Positions 12,875 through 25,048 of a DNA stretch of 64,000 nucleotides are shown one piece after another (position 1 is the stretch's first letter; every line of letters starts with the position of its first letter). The notes below the pieces were generated by a model. That model was not told the origin of the DNA. It did no database searches and was given only the letters and a program-made list of their open reading frames with translations. A program made the translations under genes and the position numbers. The stretch covers positions 76,030-140,029 of the forward strand of contig QNGE01000930.1 in assembly GCA_008508345.1 (NCBI GenBank), written 5' to 3'. This DNA comes from Paragonimus westermani. Lineage: Eukaryota; Platyhelminthes; Trematoda; Plagiorchiida; Troglotrematidae.

Positions 12875-15537
12875 GGGTTGTGGTTACTATGTCTTTTCCT
12901 TCATTCTTATCAACCAGCGCTCGCAGTCACTCGGTAAATCACTAGCTCCAGTTTCCAGAAACTTGGGCCATGGTTGCCATTTACCCATTTCTTTCTTCAG
13001 ATTTGTTGGTGTGTTGTGATGAGTGTCTTGTTTGTTTTCCGGCCCGAACTGAATTGTTTGTTTCCCTCCCTCTTCATCCTGTCGAGAGTGCAGTAATACA
13101 TACGCCCATATTAAACTACGTGTACTAGAGTTTCACTGTCTCTTGTCATTTTGAATTTCACCACTAGGGTCTAGGTACTTTCTGAGAGTTGAGAGTTTCG
13201 CTTTCTTACTAGTTTATCAGCTGTTTAACCAGCATTGACCGACTGGAAACAAAAGCCTCTATTCATATGCCTCACGGTCTTATCCTTTCAGGTTTACACT
13301 GGATAGGTGGTATGTGAGTGGGACTGCAAATCGTGAAGAGTAAGCCGCTTTCGGTTAGTGTTAGGTGCAAGCGTCCTATGTCTTCGCTTATTGTAACAGA
13401 CTAATTCGAAACAGATGCTGCCCATCCTGTTCAGATTATAGGACAAACGCTGAACGTTTCTTCTTTACCATTTTACCAGAATGGTTTCAATAGCATGACG
13501 TACTCTGTAGTTACAGCGTAGTTGATGTACGCTGACCTGTTTACAGTTTTGTCTATACAATCTATCAGTCATCTATTTCGAGATCGCTGACAGTAATGTC
13601 GCTGCCATTTTAGAGAAGAACGTTTTTTAATAACAACATACTGGGATTAAATTGGACATCACTACAACTTGTTAATCACTTTTAACCTATGAAACTTCGT
13701 GCACTCATTCTCATAATCATTGTGTTACCGTGTGAACGGGACTCATGTGTTTGCATTCTGATGTAATATCTCCGCACTCAACGAGCTCATTCTATTCTGC
13801 CTTCGAGAACCTGAAAATGAGAAGTTATTCGCTACTAGTGTAAGCATGGGCAACTATCGATCAGTGTGAGTGGCACGGCACAAAAATAAGCGCACACACC
13901 CACTGCAAAACGGTCGAACCATTTGTTTTATCGATTTACACCTATTGTGCAGTTCAAGTTCGTACACCCCCGTAGGCTGGGCCTGGAATATGGTTGAATC
14001 CAACCCAAGTAACTGGATGTCATGCTGCATCCAAAGCACGCCGATAGATTAGAAGCGGGTGGAGGAATACTGACAGAAACCTGACCAACCGTTTGCGCAC
14101 GAACAGAGACGCACCAGTGAAATGGTCAGATGTTTATCGATTGGGAACCAGCACACCAAAGCACATATACATGGGATGAAACGAAACGCCTAGCAAACAC
14201 TTTTGCTGAGCCGCCCACGCATCGGTGCAAAAACGCAGCGCTGAAACGCAGTTACGTTGCCTACACATTTTGGTTTAAAGGCGACAGTGGCTTCGGTCAT
14301 TACTTCCGTTCGTGTCACTTGTCTGGCTTGGTGAACTAGCAGATTCATTGCAATGGGTGAAGAGGTAAGTTGAGAACTATTACTTCATGTCTGCTCCATG
14401 TTATGAAACTTGTGAAGTAAATTCGTTCGATTACTGTAGACTGCATTTCTGTACGAAACAGTCGGTTTTCAATTCGACTTTCTCCACATGCGAAACTGCT
14501 AGTTACGGTTTTCCAGTAGACAGGTTACGCTGCAGATCATCCATTTAAATCTGCGGCTGGGTCAATGGGCACAATGAACAGCAAATCCATTCAGTGATAC
14601 TTAGGACAGCTTCTTATATCCAAGCGCTGGAACAACAGACATGGTTTGAGATGTATTTGACAACCATCTTTAAGAAATATTTTATCGGCTGTAAGGGTTT
14701 ACATTCTGAAACGCTTGCATGAATGTTGAGTGCATCAGTGAGATGAAATCGTGCAGGCTGTTCACAAAGTAAGACTCGCGATTTCTTTAGCAGCATTAAT
14801 ATTTTACGGCAGTACATTGTGAAATTTTCTGTTGTCATTCTCGGACTGATCTCGGAGAACTACATGAGAAAACGTAAGAAGATATCTCACGAAAGCGTCA
14901 AAAGAAACATGGACTGTTTTTTTATTTATGTATACCTGCTGTAAATGTCAACCAGATGTTGAATGCTCCGTGAGGAGTACCATCGAACATAATAATCGGC
15001 AAGCCAGTTTCATGTCTCTCTACCTAAAATGTTACTGAATGCAATACTCCTGGATTAGTATACGAACACACTAAAAACGAAGCGAACTCAATAGTTAGTT
15101 CTACGATAAACGTTTGATGAAATACAAGGATAGATGCAAATTTCGTCCTCAAAAAATACAACCAATTAGTTAGAACTTGCTGTTCTGATATACAGACTGC
15201 TCCGGTTAGACTGTTTTAGAGCGGGGAAGACTATTTTCAATGAGGATGCGGTTTTACCTTCCTCGTAATTATGCTGGTGGCGGTTTTGAATGTATAAATT
15301 ACACAAATAAGTATACCTCACCGTTCGTTATCCCCAACGTTTTCATTTGAAGTTTTTTATTCAATACAAACAGAGCCACCAACTGTTTTGATGCCATTAT
15401 TGTCGACTAACCAAAAGTGTTTCCGTTGTTAAATCGTATTCCCACTCTCGTAAAAATCGTGGCTCATGCCTAATCTTGGTGCATACAGCATAGATATTCT
15501 GTGCTAATTAAAAAGCTGTGTATATTTCCTTTTTTAG
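12875..15537. other. No gene recognised; expected to hold the myosin light chain start
   Basis: This lies directly 5' of the myosin light chain exons and should contain, or be followed upstream by, the short exon with the initiator Met. I could not identify that exon with confidence because it may encode only a few residues. Short frames at 13854-14052 and 14130-14339 show nothing recognisable. Confidence 0.4.
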
Positions 15538-18069
15538 AAAAAAGAAAGGAAAGAGAAGAAGGAAAAGAAAGAAAAGAGGGAGAAGGAAGAGGCAGATGCT
15601 CCAGTTGAAGAGAAAAAAGAGGGAGGTAGCGGCGGTGGTAAACGAGCTCAACGTGCTACGTCTAATGTCTTCGGAATGTTCCCACAAAATCAAATCCAAG
15701 AATTTAAAGAGGTATATTAACCGGTTGAATAAAGTCAAGTGAACAAAACTTTTCAGGCATTTACCCTTATTGATCAAAATCGCGATGGATTCATTGATAT
15801 TGAGGACTTGAAGGATATGTATGCGTCATTAGGTAAGCAGATAACATCGAGTTGAAACATATGCTGAATCTGTCCCCAGGTCGAACGCCTGGTGATGCTG
15901 AACTCAAAGAAATGCTCGAAGAATCTCCAGGACCACTTAATTTTACCATGTTTATCAACTTATTTGGAGAAAAACTGAATGGTAGGTTAAGTGATCGATC
16001 AAAGTTTTTCCGTTCGAACGCTTCGGGGAGTGAAACTGATATATGCTTACCACATTTACTTTGCTTAAAGGTACCGATCCTGAAGATGCATTGCGGAATG
16101 CTTTCGCAATGTTTGATCCCGGCAATAAACGATATTTGGAAGAGGAATAGTAAGTCTTTTCTCTTTGTCAGTCAGATTAACGTGAACGCTTCTCAGTATC
16201 AAAGATCTTCTGCAAAACATGGGTGATAACTTCTCAGCAGAAGAGGTGAGTTGATAATTAGTCACTATCAGAACAGAATTCCATTCAGTGCCTCACTTCA
16301 ACTATGTGGCTATAATAAGTTTGTCAGTAGATCGTATAATATTACTTCAGAAAACATATTCAAATTATCCTTCTTTACGCGTTTGCATACACAACATCAG
16401 TGGTTATAGTGACGGCATTTTTCGATGTTTTATGTTTTGGGAACCGTTTCATAGGTAGCAGAACACTGGGAGCGTGAGGTCAGTTAATGTTTAGGTATCT
16501 AGGATTCGTGAATCTATTATCCGTTCATCTTCTAAACAAATAGATAATTCCTAGAACAGGGCCCAGTTGTATTGGTTTTTCATGCTCGCAAACACATACT
16601 ATACATTTTGTTGATGTGTGTAGGTAAACAGAACTTTCACAAATACCCTTCCGATCGTTGCCAACATAAGCGAAACTTCTCATCTAAAGCGAGTGGGGAA
16701 AACTCTTATTTGACTAATGGATTTCATTCTTGATTGGGCAACTTGAATAGCACTCGAGATTTCAGATATGATAATTCGTACGTGTCTACTGTGAAGTCAA
16801 TGGCGCAGTTTTCAACAGTGGTGCCTCAGGAGATGGTGGCTGGAGTTCCAATCCTGATCAACACGTGTATGCGTACTAGTGAGGAACATTAACAAGAACA
16901 AAATTTAGGTATTGTGTTTCTTTTCAAAAGGAGTCAGCTGAATAGGTTTAGTGGGTTATTTGATTGTCATTGGATAAAACTGGGCTTCAGATTAGGTGCA
17001 TATTTTAGTCTCGGTAATCACTACGGTTAGGGTTTTCAGCCACGAGGCCAGTGGAAACTGTTTGAGTAGCCACGAGTTGACCTCATTATGTGTTGTTAAA
17101 TTTGCTCAGGCCAGGGAGAGGATATAACCTTGCGTTTCATTCCGCAAGCTCCGTAATTGTTAAAAGAACATTGTGCCTGAAATTAAACATGTCCAATCAC
17201 CAAGTCTGAAGACAGTTCTGTTGTAACTTACGCACGTTATCAATATAATTTTGACTGTGAAACTTCAGCAACCAGTAAGCATACTATCGATTTGTTAACT
17301 AGATAATTGCATTAAAATAAGACAACTTTTTGTTTAGAGTTTTTGTACTGCACCAGTTGCATCAGTACTTGGTGGATATCCTTTCGTGAGTAATCAACCC
17401 TAGATTATGAAGCGACTCATAGCGAGAACGCAGTTGCTGTTTACAAGACGAAGAAGATGAACAAAAGATTGCACACAGAGACCGTCAGGACACGATGGAT
17501 GCGAGAGGAATAGACATAAATCACTATTGCACTTAGTAGCTGCTACTGGGTGTTAAGTGATATGCCTCAACTGTTGAATGACAGAGCTTTCATGAGCGAG
17601 TGGTAGAAGACAAAGCACTTTGTTCACTCTGCAACTTTGCTCAACGAGTTGCTATTGAGCACTGACTTCGGCAATATCTCAAACCCCTTGAAACCAAAAG
17701 TGGTATCTATCATCTAATGTGCACGCACTGTATGATTCAAGATGAGCAGACTCTACAATTATCAACCGAATTCTCAGCAATGAACTGTAACTTGACGAAA
17801 GCAGCTTCAGTTTGAAAGATAACTCAGTCTGTTGTTATGGTCCGCTCCGTATGTGATTTCCTTACTTTAGATCACGATTATAAGGTAGACGAGGTAGCTT
17901 TTGCTCTAACATATGCTATTAAATCACGTTCATCGTTTGGGAAGTTTCATTCGGGTTCACCTTTGTCTTATAGATTCGTCAAACTTGGAAAGAAGCACCG
18001 ATCAAGGAAGGCAAACTGGACTATGATCAATTCGTTACCTTGATCAAACGAGGCAATCAAGACATATAG
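15538..18069 (+). CDS. MYL9: Myosin regulatory light chain, six exons (start exon missing)
   Basis: Calcium-binding/phosphorylatable light chain of myosin II, which binds the heavy-chain neck and switches contraction. Exons read as 15538-15711, 15757-15832, 15880-15981, 16071-16149, 16197-16245 and 17974-18069. All introns are GT-AG and phases agree throughout (0,1,1,2,0), giving 191 residues to the TAG at 18067. Residues 1-18 are a Lys/Glu run. Residues 35-48 carry [14 protein letters not shown], the myosin light chain kinase site of smooth/non-muscle light chains (Thr41/Ser42 equal to Thr18/Ser19). EF-hand 1 has the loop [12 protein letters not shown] (64-75) with full ligands, as in functional family members. 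[18 protein letters not shown] and LLQNMGD follow, and the end is [17 protein letters not shown]. The initiator Met exon must lie upstream: the first visible exon follows a TTCCTTTTTTAG acceptor. The last intron is 1.7 kb and contains a SINE. The match to MYL9/MYL12 is strong; the exact paralogue is not decided. Confidence 0.93.
16795..16935 (+). repeat. tRNA-derived SINE copy inside myosin light chain intron
   Basis: A B-box-like GGAGTTCCAATCCTGATC is followed by ACACGTGTATGCGTACTAGT and AACAAGAACAAAATTTAGG, aligning block by block with the family core (GGATATGCACTGCTGACG, then GAGCGAAACTTGAG). It sits in the last intron in the same orientation as the gene. Confidence 0.45.
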
Positions 18070-19685
18070 ACAACTATTTCCATCTCTATTTTCCTTGAAT
18101 ACATAATCCCAACTCACGCTTTCAGTAACACTTATCCCCGTTTGCTTTTATTTGTAAGTTTCGTGTTACAGTCTGTACCATCGGCCTAACTGATCGTGTC
18201 GTTCTTTCCGTACCTCCTATCACCTGAAGTCGTTCATTCACTATGTACCTCTATCAGTTTGGTTTCACCAAGAGCGACCGTAAACGCATTCGGTCCAGTC
18301 GATTCGGGCAGCCACCTGCTACACTTATTGCCATCGGCGAATGTTACCTTTTGTGTTTCTCGTTGTCGTTTCTATCTTGTCTATAGTTTCGCCGACTCCA
18401 ACTCCCCTTGTTAGAAACTGTTAGTAAACTAGTATTGTCCTTTCTCAACAATCAGGCAATCCTGACAACACATCTTTTTGGTTTGTTTGTGATACATCGT
18501 TGTCCGGGATCGAAATTATACTTTTCCAATTCATGTATCAAGCAGAATCGATTTGCGGGCATTCCACATCTGTCTGTACTTGTGCTGTCCATTTATTGGT
18601 CCACTAGTCAACGGTGAGGCGTTCACACTAGCACACATTCATGTCTACACTCTAACCACTTCCCTCTTTGTTTCTTTCTGGTTTTCCATAGTCTTCTATC
18701 TCTCCAAGTTATTGTCTTAACCGTGCACAATGACGTCTGTTTGGTCAGCTTCTGGTCGATTTTGGGAAGAACAAGTACGGACAATCTTTTCATCCATCGG
18801 AGATCGGACCCTTTCGAACCCGACTCTCCACATCAATGGCGTTGGTCATGAATTGGCGAAGAAACCCGATGTTACTGTGGTTGCATTTCGATCCACGTGG
18901 CCTCAATGTTATTCATTCTTCTCTGGTCCCAGTACCTACGAACCATCGTCTCTTGTTTGTATGCTGGTCTGGCTGGATAAATACAACTTTACTGTCTCGT
19001 CTTTTTTTCTCCCTATATTGTAAATTGAGGAAGAATTGCTTGATAAACCCCAGATAACCTTATGCTTTCCAGAATTTAATGCAGAACGAATTGAACCGTC
19101 TACCAGTAAGTTATTGGGGCTTTGGTGACTAAAGGTTGAACATCATTAACAACCGACTGCATTTCTTGCATTGACATACACCCTTCAGTCACCTTTTTCT
19201 GCAAGCCACTCCCCTGCGGTAAACGAGAGGTGTTCTAACCCAGTGATCCAAATATGGTTTAAACGACTACAGACAAATCCAAACTTCTTGTATTCATAGT
19301 AAGCTGTCTCCTGAATAATAAGGTTATTAAAAAAAGAGTGGTGCTCAAACGTTCAAATGCGACGAGTTCAATGTGCTACTTGTTGTGTCAAATAAACCGG
19401 ATTCTATAGTGGACTTTTCACATAAGATGGGCAACAGAAAGTTTAGGTCAATTATGACGGTGGACCACTGGTCATATGTGGTCTTTCAGTTGTACATGAT
19501 AGGTCGTCTGAGTTGATGTATCTTGCTGAACTCATACATCACGTGGCGCTGGATCAGGCCCTGGCACACCAAAAAACAGCTGTTTGACATCGAAACAGCC
19601 GGCTAATGTCTGCGTTTTCACTCCTCGTAAGCCAAAGTTCACCAGTTATAAGCCACCTAATTCCAAAGTACCCAGGCTTCGGCTA
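18070..19685. other. 3' flank of myosin light chain gene, pyrimidine-rich, no gene recognised
   Basis: Roughly 18080-18720 is rich in T and C on the plus strand and may be 3' untranslated sequence. The first clear AATAAA I see is near 19385, too far to assign safely. Open frames at 18196-18617 and 18730-19057 show no domain. Confidence 0.4.
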
Positions 19686-19689
19686 TATT

Positions 19690-19905
19690 TGATAGAGCAA
19701 CAGAGGAGAACCTTTCAGACACGTTAAGCGTTTCACCAGATGGGCTACAGAGCCACACCGAAAGCTCGAAAACTACAAAATTGGACTCAGTTACCGATCC
19801 GATCCTCTGTCATATGAAATCCACCAGGCGATCCAGAGACTGGCTACCCAGTAGGATATTTCTAATACTCCACACTGGAAACCTGTGGTGGAAATCTCGA
19901 TTCAC
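19690..19905 (-). repeat. tRNA-block repeat unit, minus orientation, decayed
   Basis: Read on the plus strand, CACCAGATGGGCTACAGAGC, AAAGCTCGAAAACTAC, TTGGACTCAGTTACC and TGTCATATGAAATCCACCAG follow in the same order as the cleaner unit at 32.2 kb (CCAGCTGAGCTACGTTGTC, GGAGCTCGGAAACTTC, TACTCGGTTACC, TCTCATACGGAATCCACC). The distal B-box half is poorly preserved. Confidence 0.55.
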
Positions 19906-20318
19906 CGATTATCCAAACGCCGACACAACAGAAGATCTGACGAACTGCCAATCCGAATATCGTGTTAAAGATCCAACATCAGGATTGGACGGACAGCCTC
20001 AGTATTGTGCCTTCAGTTATTCGCCAATTCACCTGTTCCGTATTCCACCAATTAACATACAGTTTATGATGTTGCATGTGGTAATAAGATCAGCCAATGA
20101 CAGGCTGTGATTTCTTTAATACTGTTGTACATCAATAAATTCGGCGTCTCAATTCATGGATAACAATTGCTTACTGCTACCGGTACCAGGTCTTCTTATT
20201 ACTTGTGTGGGAGGTTTCAATTCAAGTACGATTCCTAGGGCTATTCGAAGTCCCTAATTCCCAATATCACAAAACCGCCAACACTGAAAATGTTCCACCG
20301 ATAACATAGACAGTCGAG
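19906..20318. other. No gene recognised
   Basis: Spacer between two units of the tRNA-block repeat. An AATAAA occurs near 20135. A plus-strand frame that runs through 19781-20110 begins inside the repeat and is not a gene. Confidence 0.4.
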
Positions 20319-20319
20319 A

Positions 20320-20735
20320 AGATACCTGACTACAGAAAATTTGAGATTCTTCTGGATTCGAACCAGCGAGAGGAACAACATGAACAGACTCGGCAAATGT
20401 TCTGTCAGATAAGCTAGGAAGCCATTCCGGAAGCTCAGAAATCCCGGATCTTCCAAACCAGCTATCAGCAATACAATTTCACTACTCATTGGTGACACTG
20501 GTGGATTCTACTGTGAAGTGAGTGAGAAAGCCTGATTGACCAGTCAGCTTGTTAGGTCATCTGGTGGATTGCCTATTACAGAGTTGGTCCATTGGTTACC
20601 TAAATCGAACTGAACATCCGGCATAGCTTCATAGCTCAGCTTATAGAGAGTTTACCGCGTCTAGGCATGTTATTTCTGTCGCTAGCTCAAATCCATCCGA
20701 AGTCCGAACTTTTTTCAATTGGATTTCTTCTAAAG
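20320..20735. repeat. Head-to-head pair of tRNA-block repeat units
   Basis: The left half (about 20320-20462, minus orientation) contains TTCTGGATTCGAACCAGC, the reverse complement of a B-box, then the A-box side (CAGATAAGCTAGG, decayed). The right half (about 20465-20735, plus orientation) runs GCAATACAATTTCACTACTC, ATTGGTGACACTGGTGGATT, CATCTGGTGGATTGCC, ATAGCTCAGCTTATAGAG (A-box), CTAGCTCAAATCCATCCG (B-box) and ends CGAACTTTTTTCAATTGG. The two halves point away from each other, so the locus is an imperfect palindrome. Confidence 0.7.
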
Positions 20736-20739
20736 TGTC

Positions 20740-21455
20740 TTATGAGTTCAGAAAAATGTTTACATCGTTTGAAGGTGAACTACACCCTCCAGTTTTTCGT
20801 CTTCTCCGGCCTGAGTTTGGATATAATCTAATCAAACTGTTGAAATTTGAGGAGAAACAGTTATGCTTCAGTCTCTTTGGATACGAACCGAAACAAGGAA
20901 TAACCAGGGATTTTAACCGTTAATACTTTGTACATCATTCTTAGTTGACGGCAGTTTTCAGAATCAGTTAAACTTCTTTGACTGGCCTTTTACTCACAAG
21001 CGTTCATGAATGAAAATTTGCGCCATGTCTAATATGAGGTTACTGTTGTGATTATCAACACGTTACCTATGCAGACGAATGAACCCCGGTTCTTCTTCCG
21101 GCTAGGTATAGTGTTCCGTTCAGTAAAGGGGCAGCCGTAGTATGAAAGCTGTGATTGCACAGGAGTGGTTAATAATTAAAGGTAGCGCTATTAAAAACCA
21201 GCTGATCACAAAGATGTAGAGATTATCACGGAGCTTGTAACAGAATCGCCGATTAACATCTGGCTGTCAGTTATCTTTAGCCAACCCATGCTTTTCTTGA
21301 TGGAATGGCAGTGCTAACAACTATTAACTTCAGCCGTGAATGTACGCAAAAAAACAGTTGGATTACTGCAGAGGAGAGTAAGTCGATATTTTTCGCTGAA
21401 TTGTCTTCGTGGAAACGGAAACTCAAGAAATTTCACTTATATTTCCATTAAATGA
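20740..21455. other. 3' flank of the CLIC gene, no gene recognised
   Basis: This lies downstream of the minus-strand CLIC stop codon and may include its 3' untranslated region. No canonical polyadenylation signal was found close to the stop on the minus strand. Confidence 0.35.
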
Positions 21456-24400
21456 TTAATTCACATTAAAATAACGTGAAGGGGGAATTTGTCTGTAGAG
21501 TAAATTACGACGTCTGTATGCAGGTAATGTCTCTATGGAGGCGTTAAGATTAGCATTTGAACGCACAGCGCTGTTTGTTGGAGCAGATGAGATTGAATCG
21601 TCTTCATTGACCGTGAGGTTGCTCTCATTCAGATGTAGCAATGTTTGGAATTTGCGCAATGGTTGATTCTTCACAGGTTGATTCGTCATGGATTTGATTT
21701 CTTTCTTCTCATTCACTTTAAGCTGAACCAGTTCAGGTACGATTGGCGATGACTGTGTTTTAGGTGGAATACACACTAAATGCTTTGGGTAGGTGAAAAG
21801 ACGAAATCTGTTCGGTAGACGAAAAATTTGGCGCTTACGTTTGGCCAGTTGAGATAGATCTTTATCGTAAATACGTTCCAAATAGTGCATCAGTATGTCC
21901 TTGTCCGATGGACAACTCACTCGAAACGCGTCTAACTTGTACAAGTTGGCCAGGTAGGTCCACACGTGTGTCATCGTGTCCGGGATATGGAAACCACGGT
22001 AATACGCTGCAGCCACACGTACATGTTGCAGTTTGGGTGCCAACGTACAGTCATTGTAACCGGGTTGTTCTGAATCAAGGAAGTGTTTATTGATCTGACA
22101 AAAAAACCGGGAGTAGGAATGGCATGTTTAGAAGAGCAACTGAGTTACATAAGCAAGTGGAAAGATTACTAGTTGTTTAAATAGGGCATCCTTTTCATAG
22201 ATAAAACTCGTTTTCTTGGTGTGCCTGACATTATGGTCATTTATGGAGGTCACGGTTCACTAAATGTTATAATTCACGTCGCAGACGCCTGAATACAATT
22301 ACGGTGTTACACCATTCAGAGTTGACCCACTTCATTATCCAAAACTGAACTCGGGTATCGCATACACTATAGCCAGTCAGGAGCACAGAATAACTGCTAC
22401 AACAGGAACAGAACCATGTTTGAGTGGTTTGCATTGTTACTTGGTCGAACACATTCGTACCAAGTCATGTTCCAGTAAACCATATCAATAGGAAAATGTG
22501 TGAACAAATTCCGATAAAAATCACGTGAATCTTGTCGGGGTTTTTATTGCAAGAATGAGTATGCCACACAATAAAACGCCAGCTTGCTAATCAGAAAACT
22601 TCTACAACAGCCAAAAGCTTAGCAAAATCGGAGAAGATTAATGAAATTTTTGAATGATTGATCGGTAGTTTTACACATGGGTGTATCGACCTGGTGACGA
22701 ATGTTGAATTACCACTAGTCTCTATTTACTTCACGTAAAGAAATATAACATGGATGTCAAACAGCTTCAAACTGAATATACTCGTTTCACATGATCAATT
22801 AACTAATCAATGACTCACCTACTTAATCTACACCAACTGACCTCTCCTGTGGGAAACGACCTGGGGTATGCTGTTCGGTTGAATATTTTAGCACATCTAA
22901 AACACAGGTGCATCTACCTCACTGGCCACCTTGTAGAGCAACATCTCCAAAATACTCTTCTGCAATAACAGAAAACCATGGGAACTTAACAGCGATAGCT
23001 TTTAGTCTAACTCCCGTTTCTTTGACCTTCTGAAACGGTCAAGTAGCTCAATATATTTCCTTCTTCGTTCCGTTGGATTCCAAATGCCTCTCCAAAACAG
23101 AGCCCACACATTGTTGTTACGCGGTAGACAGAAGGTTATCACTTTTCATTTGTTTCATAAGGTGTTGGTTCTTGAGAGATATTAGCTGTTCGTCTATACA
23201 CAAGGAAATCTCATTTTAACAGCCTTCGGAAATTGCAAGCGAAAGATTCGAACATTCCTCTTTTTTGATCGAGTGGATTCAGCCTTTTATCTGGTTCGAT
23301 TTGGTCCGAGGGGTACGTAACTGGAAAAAGTGGGTATATTGACCGTTCCAGGTCCTTTTTTCTGAATACCTCTATGAAGTGAACCATCTGCACGCCGATT
23401 CAATGTCGCATCCAGGGAGGATATTCATCCACCTTTCTCAGCCTCAAGTGTACATTTGAGATTAAACTGTTCAGCTCGGTAATTAGGCTAGATCCTTAGT
23501 TTCGTCAGAGAGAGAAAAAACTTTTTCGTAGTATAACACGCATAACTATGAGGATATACACCGATGATACGACTGTAACAGATATGGTGTTTCACGGCGG
23601 ATATTTGCATAGAACGCCTATTTTGTACACTTTGTGGATAGACATATGGAACCGACAGAACCGAAAATCAAGGGAAAGAAGTTTGTTTACATGATGCTAG
23701 ATTACAAATGCGAGGCGTTGGCTGATCTGATGACTTGTAGAACAAGTAACGCGATTGAAAAGACCTACACTGCGGCGCAACTGTGAACCTCATTTAGATC
23801 TAACATGGCAGTCAACGTACGACTCAAAGATACGTTGTCTAATCGTGTGACCTCCTTTGTGTTCACTCTTGCACTTTTTCCTGTGGAGGAGGTTGCATCG
23901 GTCGCACAACCAGGCACCTTTTTCAGAGGTTACGTGAGCACCACCCCACATGGCTAGCTAAGGGCGAGGTGAAGTCCATTTCGAATGCAATTCTGGTGCA
24001 CCTTGTAGACTCAGGACATCAAGTTTCATCGGAATCGGCTTTTCAGCCCACTCACTAATCCCCCAATCATCAATCCAAAGAGGTCAAATTTCGTAACCTG
24101 GCCACTGCGGAAGCGGTCGGAATTCGGTTGCACAATCCACAGTTGTGCGCTTAGAAGAAATTTGTTCACCCTTCACAGTTACCATGGCCCCCCATTACCT
24201 ACCCGACAAAACCGGAGGCCAATTTTGTCACCTAACTGTCCTACAATTCACAACCGTTTGACGTAATTATGTGACTAACTGCTCTTGAATGTATTGGCCT
24301 AACAGCCATGATCGTGTAAAATGTCATGTAACTGGACCGTTGGTGAACAACCGAAAAATGACTGTCCACCATAACACTTCTAACTCTCAGTGAATTCATG

Positions 24401-25048
24401 TAGGTTATTGTAGTATAAATACTGTCTTACCGAATTGCATGTCTTAACTTAGTAACCATTACGGCCCTTCTGAATATCACAGTTTTGTAGAAGAAAAAAT
24501 AACTTATAAGGTGCAAGCGTCATCGATGCGTTGCCTACTTATCACAGATGTCAAGTAGTGAAGCTTAACGACGTTTCACTTACACGTTCCAACGTGTTCT
24601 CCAAGTCATTAAGTCCTTTGAGCAGGCGATAGGTGATTCCATATCGCAACAAGTAGTTGAGACCAGACACCAGGTCACAAATCAGTGAAGCATACTGTGT
24701 TTGTGGGACAAATCCAGGAATAGACCACTTAGCCAATAACCCATCACGGTCATCTTCCGTCTCAGCAATTACCATAGGCATTCGTTCCAACAGACGCGAG
24801 TGACTCCGTTTCAGCCCGATAGGCTCCGTCACCAGTAAGACGGGTAGACGACGACCAACGTTAAGTTTCCGGTACCCAGGTGGAGGCAAGTCTGGCGATA
24901 TGGGTGTTACTCGCAAGTGTATCAGGTTTCGTTCCACAAGCAAATATTCGAGCATGAACCACTTGTGACTTATGGAGCAAGCACCTGACTGAGTCGGATC
25001 CGATGGAGCAATCGGGACCAGCAGATCAACGAGTGGTTTTCCATTCAT
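21456..25048 (-). CDS. CLIC: Chloride intracellular channel (CLIC/EXC-4-like), two exons, long C-terminal tail
   Basis: GST-fold protein of the CLIC family, which exists as soluble and membrane-inserted forms. Exons read on the minus strand are 25048-24584 (155 codons, donor GTAAGT) and 22094-21456 (after TGTCAG, stop TAA); both junctions are phase 0, giving 367 residues. The N-terminal thioredoxin-like part has GACSISHKWFMLEYLL with Cys24 at the redox/glutathione position; the usual second Cys is Ser27. RRLPVLLV fills the cis-Pro strand. The helical domain has GYNDCTLAPKLQHVRVAA and then FHIPDTMTHVWTYLANLY, AFRVSCPSDKDILMHYLE, which is diagnostic of CLICs. The family is normally about 240-260 residues and ends here near residue 240; about 125 more residues follow, basic at first (AKRKRQIFRLPNRFRLF), then Asn/Ser-rich. 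The chosen Met has an in-frame TGA six codons upstream, but TGACAG before it could also be an acceptor, so a further 5' exon is possible. Confidence 0.88.
22095..24583 (-). other. CLIC intron, no additional gene recognised
   Basis: A 2.5 kb intron bounded by GTAAGT (24583-24578 on the minus strand) and TGTCAG (22100-22095). The exon phases join cleanly, so no intervening coding exon is required. A minus frame at 23211-23393 shows no CLIC similarity and is most likely chance. Confidence 0.6.

Noticed and set aside
15508..15777. Minus-strand Leu/Phe-rich membrane-like protein
   Set aside because: Antisense of the purine-rich myosin light chain exon; the hydrophobicity is a by-product of the poly-pyrimidine strand.
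23211..23393. Extra CLIC exon within the intron
   Set aside because: The flanking exons already join in phase with family-like sequence, and this stretch has no CLIC similarity.
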